Origin: Paenibacillus alkaliterrae
Lineage (GTDB): Bacteria > Bacillota > Bacilli > Paenibacillales > Paenibacillaceae
Assembly: GCF_021532375.1 (NCBI RefSeq)
Contig: NZ_JAKGAP010000023.1
Span: forward strand, 1 to 64,000
DNA: 64,000 nucleotides
Direction of reading: 5' to 3'
Shown: positions 58,954 to 64,000 of the stretch, piece after piece
How the letters are laid out: every line of letters starts with the position of its first letter
How positions within the stretch are numbered: position 1 is the stretch's first letter
Notes under the pieces: model-generated
What the model was told of the DNA's origin: nothing
Databases searched by the model: none
What the model saw: the letters and a program-made list of their open reading frames with translations, nothing else
Position numbers and translations under genes: made by a program

Positions 58954-60549
58954 TCATTTCTTCGGGAATTCGCTATCATTTTTTTCAGGTTGACGCAGTC
59001 GGTAGTCTGAAGGCGTCATCCCATACATTCGCTTGAATTTCGAGCTGAAATAGCTTGCATTAGAGAAGCCTGTGAGCCCAGAAATATCCCATAAGCTGAG
59101 CGCCGTGCTTCGGAGCAAATGGGTTGCGTGCGCCATTCTAACCTCAGTCAAGTATTGAATGAAGGTTTTGCCTACCTTTGCTTTGAACAGCTCCGAGAAA
59201 TAAGAGGGGTTATAGTTAAATTTTTCAGCGAGCATCGTCAAATTTATATCATACATATAGTTCACGTCTATGTATTGCTGTGACGCCTGTATGGAGGAAT
59301 AATCTGTATCCTCCGCTCCACTTTGAAGCTTGTCATGAATCTTGACCGCAAGACTGAGCAGATAGCGGCTGGCCTTCGCCACTGTGCTCAGGTCTAATGC
59401 CGTCTCCGGACGGACCCATAGCTGCTCCCCGCCCTCAAGTGAAACATTTGATTCGTAGGCAAGCTCCTCTAGCATCAAATTGAATTGAAAGATAGTTTTG
59501 ACGAATCGAATGCGGGATACGGCAAAGGCTTCCTGCAGCTCACGCTCAATCGTCTGAGCAAGCTGCTCCATTTCTCCCCGCTGTAACAGACGGTGTATCA
59601 ATTTTCCGGTATCCTCAGGCAGCAAGGATGGTTCCTCTCCTATTCGATCTCCCTGCCGGAAATTTGCCTCCTCAATATTCCAAGCAAGCAAGGAGGACAT
59701 ATATCCATCCTTCCAATGATTAAACCCCGTAACAGACTGACCGATCCCAATCGAAGGCTCGAAACCGATATTCTCTTTGACTATGCTCTGCAATTTGCGT
59801 TCAAACTCCTCAGGCTTTGCATCCGCATCCTGCAGCACTATGTGCATCAGTCCTGGATAGGCCGCATCGCGAAACGCCTGAGGCGAGCCGGGAAAGTCTC
59901 CCGCCAGCTCACGGCAAATTAATTCAAAGGGCAATCTGAATTTATCGGGTGATCTTTCGATGCTGTTCTCTCGCTCACGAAGTCCAGCTGTTATAAAGCG
60001 AACACTTTGCGTATTCAACTCCTCCAACTGGAACAGTCTCGCCCGCTCGCTGAAGATATCCTCACGCTCCATTTCCCCCTTGACCGCACGCACGAGAAAA
60101 TGCTCCTTCATCTCCTTGTAGTACTGGGAAAGCCGCCATTTGATATCCTCTGCCTGCTTATAGCTTTCAAATTCCTTATCCAGCTCGCTCTTCACCTTAA
60201 AAAGCGCTTCCGTCAGTTCATCCCTCGCAACCGGTTTTAACAAATAGTCTCGCGCTTGATGGCGGACCGCCGCATGCGCGTACCCAAAATCCTCATAGCC
60301 CGTTATAACGATAAGCCTCAGTTCCGGATAAAGCTTTCGGCACTCATTAAGAAACGACATCCCATCCATGACCGGCATATTCATATCTGTAATCACAATA
60401 TCAAACGCTTCATTCTCCAGTTGCTCCATAGCTTCCATTCCGTTTGAAGCTTCTCCTGCTATCCGAAGCCCCAGCTCATCCCAATCCGCCTTCAGCCGAA
60501 GTCCTTGACGAATTTCCGGCTCATCATCCACGATCAATACTTTGTACAT
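58954..60549 (-). CDS. YesN-type response regulator, REC + AraC HTH
   Basis: 531 residues: receiver domain with DDEPE, phosphoacceptor near D55 in VITDMNMPVMDG and LLKPV; a divergent middle region; and a C-terminal AraC double helix-turn-helix (LAEKFNYNPSYFSELFKAKV... GFSNASYFSSKFKRMYG). It overlaps the kinase gene by 26 bases. It probably activates the permease genes downstream, in 58778-58953. GGAGAGGG lies before ATG. Confidence 0.92.
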   Translation of the reverse strand: MYKVLIVDDEPEIRQGLRLKADWDELGLRIAGEASNGMEAMEQLENEAFDIVITDMNMPVMDGMSFLNECRKLYPELRLIVITGYEDFGYAHAAVRHQARDYLLKPVARDELTEALFKVKSELDKEFESYKQAEDIKWRLSQYYKEMKEHFLVRAVKGEMEREDIFSERARLFQLEELNTQSVRFITAGLRERENSIERSPDKFRLPFELICRELAGDFPGSPQAFRDAAYPGLMHIVLQDADAKPEEFERKLQSIVKENIGFEPSIGIGQSVTGFNHWKDGYMSSLLAWNIEEANFRQGDRIGEEPSLLPEDTGKLIHRLLQRGEMEQLAQTIERELQEAFAVSRIRFVKTIFQFNLMLEELAYESNVSLEGGEQLWVRPETALDLSTVAKASRYLLSLAVKIHDKLQSGAEDTDYSSIQASQQYIDVNYMYDINLTMLAEKFNYNPSYFSELFKAKVGKTFIQYLTEVRMAHATHLLRSTALSLWDISGLTGFSNASYFSSKFKRMYGMTPSDYRLRQPEKNDSEFPKK

Positions 60550-62344
60550 GCTCCCTCTCCTCCTGCGCAGGCAATATGAGCTTGATCATCGTTCCGCCGC
60601 ATTCACTTGCTTTGATTTGAATTTCGAATAAATCCCCATAATACAGACGGCATCGCGCCATCACATTGCTCAGGCCGATTTGCCGGCTCCGGCTTGTCAA
60701 TATATCATCCATCCGGGCGGATGAGGAACGCTCCAACAGCTGCCTTCTTATATCCTCCGCTATACCCGGACCGTTATCCGCAATACGAAGATGGATACGC
60801 CCTTCCATTCGTCTAACGGAAATATCCACGCATGCCTCTGCTTGATGCAGAAAGCTGTATTTGACGGCATTTTCGATCAATGGCTGCAAAATAAATTTAA
60901 TTATCGTCACATGCTCCAGCTTTCCCTCCTGCCGCAAAGAGATGTGAAGCCGGTCGCCGAAGCGGACCTGCAAGATGGACATATAATCCTTCACATACTT
61001 GAGCTCTTCCTCCAGAGGGACCAGATCATCGCTCATTTTAAGGGAAAACCGCATCATTTTCCCGAGCGATTCAATAACCTTTACTGTATCGTCCGTCCTC
61101 TTCTGCATGGCAAGACTGCTCATCAGCTCCAAGGTATTGAATAGGAAATGCGGATTGATTTGCATCAGCAGCGCCTTGTATTCCGCCTGCTGCCGCAGCA
61201 GCTTCAGCTCGAACTCATTCTTAATATGCTGCCTTAGCTGCCTGACCATGTTGCGGAAGGTATCGGTTACAAAAGCAACCTCGTTGCGCAAGCTGCTCCG
61301 GGGAGGCAGACGCATTTCCGCTTGGCTGAAATCCCCCCTCTGCACTTGCCGCATCGCTGATACAAGCCTCGACAGCGGTTTCGAAATGCTATGCGACAGC
61401 CAGATTGCCAGCAAAACGGACAGGACCAGCAGCAATGACGCGAACGCAACAATGCTCCTGCGCAATTGGAAGAGCTCCGAGTATAAGTCCTCCTCAGAGA
61501 CAAATCCGACCAGCATCCAGTTCGTCCTCTGGAGCTTCTTGAATACTACGATATCCGTCATTCCTCTTTCATTTTCCAAATAGATGACCCCCTGCTTTCG
61601 CCAATCGCCGCGGATTTGCTCCACCGCAGGCATACGGCCTGCTCGCAAGTCGTATTCAGATTGCGACAGCAGCGGCTCACCCTCCTGATCCAGCAAATAA
61701 ATCGTCCCGCTCTGGCCGAGATGAATCCGATTAAGAGGCTGGAGGAAGTAATCGCTGCTTACATTAACCTTCATGACCGTCCTTGCATGCGTAGGCTCGA
61801 ATGTACCGATCGGCATAAGCATGCTAATTACAGAATGAGAATTGTTGTATCTCTCCTCAACCGGATCCTTATGACTGGACATCCAGTGCTTACCCAATGT
61901 TTTAAAGTCTTTATACCACTGTTTGTCGAGGAAGGAGGGATCTGTAATCACCTGATTATCTCCGCTGATCCACAGGCCGTTCTCCCGATAAATTGTCACC
62001 CTTGATACACTAGTATAGCTGTTCGTCGCCTGGGTAAGAAAGCTGCTTAGCTTAATATGCGAAAGCATCTTCTCCCCGGCTGGAAGATCGGGATCAGAAA
62101 CGGCCCTGTCCCAGCCTTTGGTCGTTTCGCTGTTGAATACAAGGGATGCGAGATCGTATATCTGCATCTGAACCATATCCACATAAGCACCGTACTCCTC
62201 CATTTTCTCCAAAGCTGAGGACTCGATATAAGAACGGATAATCGATCGGGATTCATTGAACAAAACGACGGACATTGCGCCGAATGACAAGACAAACAAT
62301 AGAATAAATACGGTAATCAAGCGGCTTTTGAGCGAATAAAACAT
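60524..62344 (-). CDS. YesM-type sensor histidine kinase
   Basis: 606 residues: helix near 8-28, an extracytoplasmic dCache-like sensor region (about 30-290; YREN...SGDNQVITD), a second helix near 300-320, HAMP, then the His_kinase domain with LMQINPHFLFNTLELM and the HATPase domain with IENAVKYS and DNGPGI. ATG at 62344 (MFYSLKS) is favoured because GAGGGG lies 7 bases upstream; the frame start at 62365 has no site. It opens the TCS operon. Confidence 0.92.
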   Translation of the reverse strand: MFYSLKSRLITVFILLFVLSFGAMSVVLFNESRSIIRSYIESSALEKMEEYGAYVDMVQMQIYDLASLVFNSETTKGWDRAVSDPDLPAGEKMLSHIKLSSFLTQATNSYTSVSRVTIYRENGLWISGDNQVITDPSFLDKQWYKDFKTLGKHWMSSHKDPVEERYNNSHSVISMLMPIGTFEPTHARTVMKVNVSSDYFLQPLNRIHLGQSGTIYLLDQEGEPLLSQSEYDLRAGRMPAVEQIRGDWRKQGVIYLENERGMTDIVVFKKLQRTNWMLVGFVSEEDLYSELFQLRRSIVAFASLLLVLSVLLAIWLSHSISKPLSRLVSAMRQVQRGDFSQAEMRLPPRSSLRNEVAFVTDTFRNMVRQLRQHIKNEFELKLLRQQAEYKALLMQINPHFLFNTLELMSSLAMQKRTDDTVKVIESLGKMMRFSLKMSDDLVPLEEELKYVKDYMSILQVRFGDRLHISLRQEGKLEHVTIIKFILQPLIENAVKYSFLHQAEACVDISVRRMEGRIHLRIADNGPGIAEDIRRQLLERSSSARMDDILTSRSRQIGLSNVMARCRLYYGDLFEIQIKASECGGTMIKLILPAQEEREHVQSIDRG

Positions 62345-62500
62345 AGCTTGTCCCCTCTTTCGCATAAGCGGTCTGCATTATTAGCATTTATATTAACATA
62401 ACCTGTCAAGCTCCTCTCAAACCCTGTTTGGCGCGCTATAGTGGATTTATACAGGCTGCGAGGGAGATATTACTGGACAACTATTCAAAAACGACAAAAA

Positions 62501-62523
62501 GCCGCCGAGCATCGCTCGACAGC
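62501..62523 (-). terminator. Terminator after the TrpD2-like gene
   Basis: On the minus strand GCTGTCGAGC and GCTCGGCGGC form an imperfect stem, followed by TTTTTGT. It lies about 30 bases past the TrpD2-like stop. Confidence 0.75.
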
Positions 62524-62551
62524 CTCCAAAGTTTATATATTCCGTACCCGG

Positions 62552-63598
62552 CTAGTTGGGGCAAGACAGCACGCCTTCGCTTCGCATGACGTTTTGCCAT
62601 TTGCGGTAGAGCTCCCACGGAGCGCCGCTATCGAGCATGTCTTTGCACGTGTACAGCCCCTCCTCGATGGAATCGACCTTCTCCGCCAGCCGCAGCCTAA
62701 CCGCGGCATTCAAGAGTAATTGATTAACGAACGCGAGATGTCCCCGACCCTGCAGAACGGCCTCCGATACCCGCAATTGCTCGGAAGGCGTCCACTCCAT
62801 TTCAGGTACTGGCATTTCCAGGCCATAGGTGTCCGGATCAATGATATGGAGCCGGGATTCCCCCTCCTCCACGATATAGGTGCGGGTCGGCCGTTCGATA
62901 AATAAATCCTCGGAGCCCTCCGTTCCCTGAACGATCAATGCCTTCCGATACTGCAGACGATCGGCCAATTTCGCCATGCGTTCAAAAACGGTATTATGAT
63001 ACACGCCGAATATCAAATACGGCGAATGAGAATAATCGATTAGCTTCTCGGCAGTGTTAAGCACCGTCCGCATGCCCAGCTCCGTCCGTATGGAGCGCAG
63101 CGCCTTGAGAGGCGGGCACCATTCCTCAGCTGGTACATACAGCACGCCCGTATCCGTTGCCGCCTTGATGATTTGCCCGCGCGTCAGAAGATGGGCGGAA
63201 ATGCCTGCCTGATGCAGCAAATCCTGCAGCGATACGCCCCATTTCGGAGGCAGCGACGCCGCTCCGTGGAGCGTGACCGGCAAACCTGCGGCCGCAAGAA
63301 GAAACGACGTCGGAAATGTTGCGAAAAATGATTTTTTCCGGCCGTCATACGGTCCTGCGCAGTCCAGCCCTTGATGTATGGGCGCCCGGTATGCATGCTT
63401 GCGGCAAACGGCCACGAATGCTTCAAGCTCCTCGGCGCTTTCCATTTTTATTCGTTCCGCAATGAAAAAAGCGCCTATTTGTGCCGGGGTAGCTTTTAAT
63501 TCCAGAATAGCATCCGCTGCCAGCAGCGCTTCATCATAACTCAGGTCGCGAGCCCCGCGTTTACCACGGCCGACTTCCTTCAATAGGTTCGTAATCAT
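62552..63598 (-). CDS. TrpD2/YbiB-like glycosyltransferase-fold protein
   Basis: 348 residues. It has the helical N-terminal and nucleoside-phosphorylase-like C-terminal layout of anthranilate phosphoribosyltransferase, with the family stretch ATPAQIGAFFIAERIKMES, but the PRPP loop is altered (CAGPYDGRKKSFFATFPTSF rather than GTGGDxxxTxNxST). It is therefore of the TrpD2/YbiB type. E. coli YbiB binds nucleic acid; the enzymatic role is not known. It follows an ANTAR regulator gene after 12 bases, so the two are co-transcribed. GGGGGCC precedes ATG. Confidence 0.8.
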   Translation of the reverse strand: MITNLLKEVGRGKRGARDLSYDEALLAADAILELKATPAQIGAFFIAERIKMESAEELEAFVAVCRKHAYRAPIHQGLDCAGPYDGRKKSFFATFPTSFLLAAAGLPVTLHGAASLPPKWGVSLQDLLHQAGISAHLLTRGQIIKAATDTGVLYVPAEEWCPPLKALRSIRTELGMRTVLNTAEKLIDYSHSPYLIFGVYHNTVFERMAKLADRLQYRKALIVQGTEGSEDLFIERPTRTYIVEEGESRLHIIDPDTYGLEMPVPEMEWTPSEQLRVSEAVLQGRGHLAFVNQLLLNAAVRLRLAEKVDSIEEGLYTCKDMLDSGAPWELYRKWQNVMRSEGVLSCPN

Positions 63599-63610
63599 CG
63601 TAAGGCCCCC

Positions 63611-64000
63611 TTATTTTTGCTCCTGAAGGATCTGATACACCTTAACAATCGATGTCGCGACATCGACCATGCGCTTGCGTTCGTTCATGGCTTGCTTGCG
63701 GAGCAGGTCGTAGGCTTCCGCCTCGGATATATTTTTAATTTTGCACAAAATCCCCTTCGCCATATCGATCCATTTCCGCTCCTCGAGCCTGCCCTCCAGC
63801 TGCTTGCGCTCATTCAGCCATTGCTGTCTCTGAAAGCACTGCTTGGATGCGAAATGCAGCGCCCAATGAAGCTCCTGTTCACTCATGGAAGGCGTCAAAA
63901 TGCCATCGATCGGCACATCATCTTCACAGAAAGCAGCTGATAAAGAAGCGGCCGACGCACTGCACCACCAAATCATCGGAGCCGTCTTCTGCTTGAGAAG
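63611..64000 (-). CDS. ANTAR-domain response regulator, 5' end outside the window
   Basis: The frame is open through the window edge, so at least 130 C-terminal residues are seen. The C-terminal ~55 form an ANTAR RNA-binding domain (ERKWIDMAKGILCKIKNISE... AYDLLRKQAMNERK). The preceding part would be the end of a degenerate receiver domain, as in NasT/AmiR. ANTAR proteins bind paired stem-loops in leader RNA and stop termination, commonly in nitrogen assimilation operons. ATG at 63976 is internal, not the start. Confidence 0.85.
   Translation of the reverse strand, partial: LLKQKTAPMIWWCSASAASLSAAFCEDDVPIDGILTPSMSEQELHWALHFASKQCFQRQQWLNERKQLEGRLEERKWIDMAKGILCKIKNISEAEAYDLLRKQAMNERKRMVDVATSIVKVYQILQEQK

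Noticed and set aside
1..64000. CRISPR arrays, tRNA or rRNA genes, prophage modules
   Set aside because: No regularly spaced repeats, cloverleaf-type sequences, rRNA motifs or phage structural genes were seen on either strand by reading.

Overview
The window reads as chromosomal DNA of an endospore-forming Gram-positive bacterium of the Paenibacillaceae (Paenibacillus/Cohnella-like). The evidence is a caa3 oxidase operon in Bacillales order with subunit II carrying cytochrome c, GGAGG-type ribosome sites, TTG/GTG starts, a GerA-type germination gene relic, a YhcN-like sporulation lipoprotein, and repeated sugar-uptake operons controlled by YesM/YesN-type two-component systems. No rRNA, tRNA, CRISPR array or prophage was seen.

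Layout. 1-300: left edge with a possible SOS-type promoter for a gene outside the window and a decayed GerA relic. 418-9264 (-): one operon, solute-binding protein, two CUT1 permeases, histidine kinase, AraC response regulator, D-threonine-aldolase-like PLP enzyme, M20 hydrolase. 9707-14379 (-): catabolic operon amidohydrolase, DgaE-like lyase, DgaF-like aldolase, PfkB kinase, GntR regulator, behind a promoter flanked by twin palindromes. 14550-15310: graveyard with a histidine-kinase fragment and a YheO relic, then an intact RidA. 16303-19715 (-): GntR/ABC cluster containing an in-frame-deleted ATPase and a permease stub beside an intact NatA/NatB-like pair. 19888-25281 (-): ctaC-ctaD-ctaE-ctaF, ctaG, DUF420. 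25652-27812: YhcN-like lipoprotein, HxlR regulator, DUF421 protein. 28835-30846: divergent GH43 and ArsR-type regulator. 30921-43729 (-): a nine-gene array with two solute-binding proteins (one fused to two CBM-like domains), two permease pairs, an NHL/TPR membrane protein, a YIP1 protein and a DUF5696 protein. 44219-47514: CopZ with a CsoR-type box, then a membrane protein, GlpQ-like phosphodiesterase and MFS transporter. 48047-53108: YitT, small proteins and a heterodimeric ABC exporter. 53389-53851: TnpB relic. 53775-62344 (-): second TCS/CUT1 operon with an (alpha/alpha)6-type glycosidase. 62552-64000 (-): TrpD2/YbiB-like protein and an ANTAR regulator cut by the window end.

How the parts fit. 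There are four CUT1 permease pairs and four binding proteins, but no dedicated sugar-import ATPase, so a shared MsmX-type ATPase encoded elsewhere is expected. Two uptake systems sit with their own sensor kinase and regulator. The most unusual unit is 30921-43729: all nine genes lie on one strand with overlaps or short gaps, most products are exported or membrane-bound, and the DUF5696 product has sequence stretches that look like a TIM-barrel glycosidase. It is the best candidate here for an undescribed glycan sensing, binding and uptake system, with the adjacent GH43 and ArsR-type regulator as possible partners.
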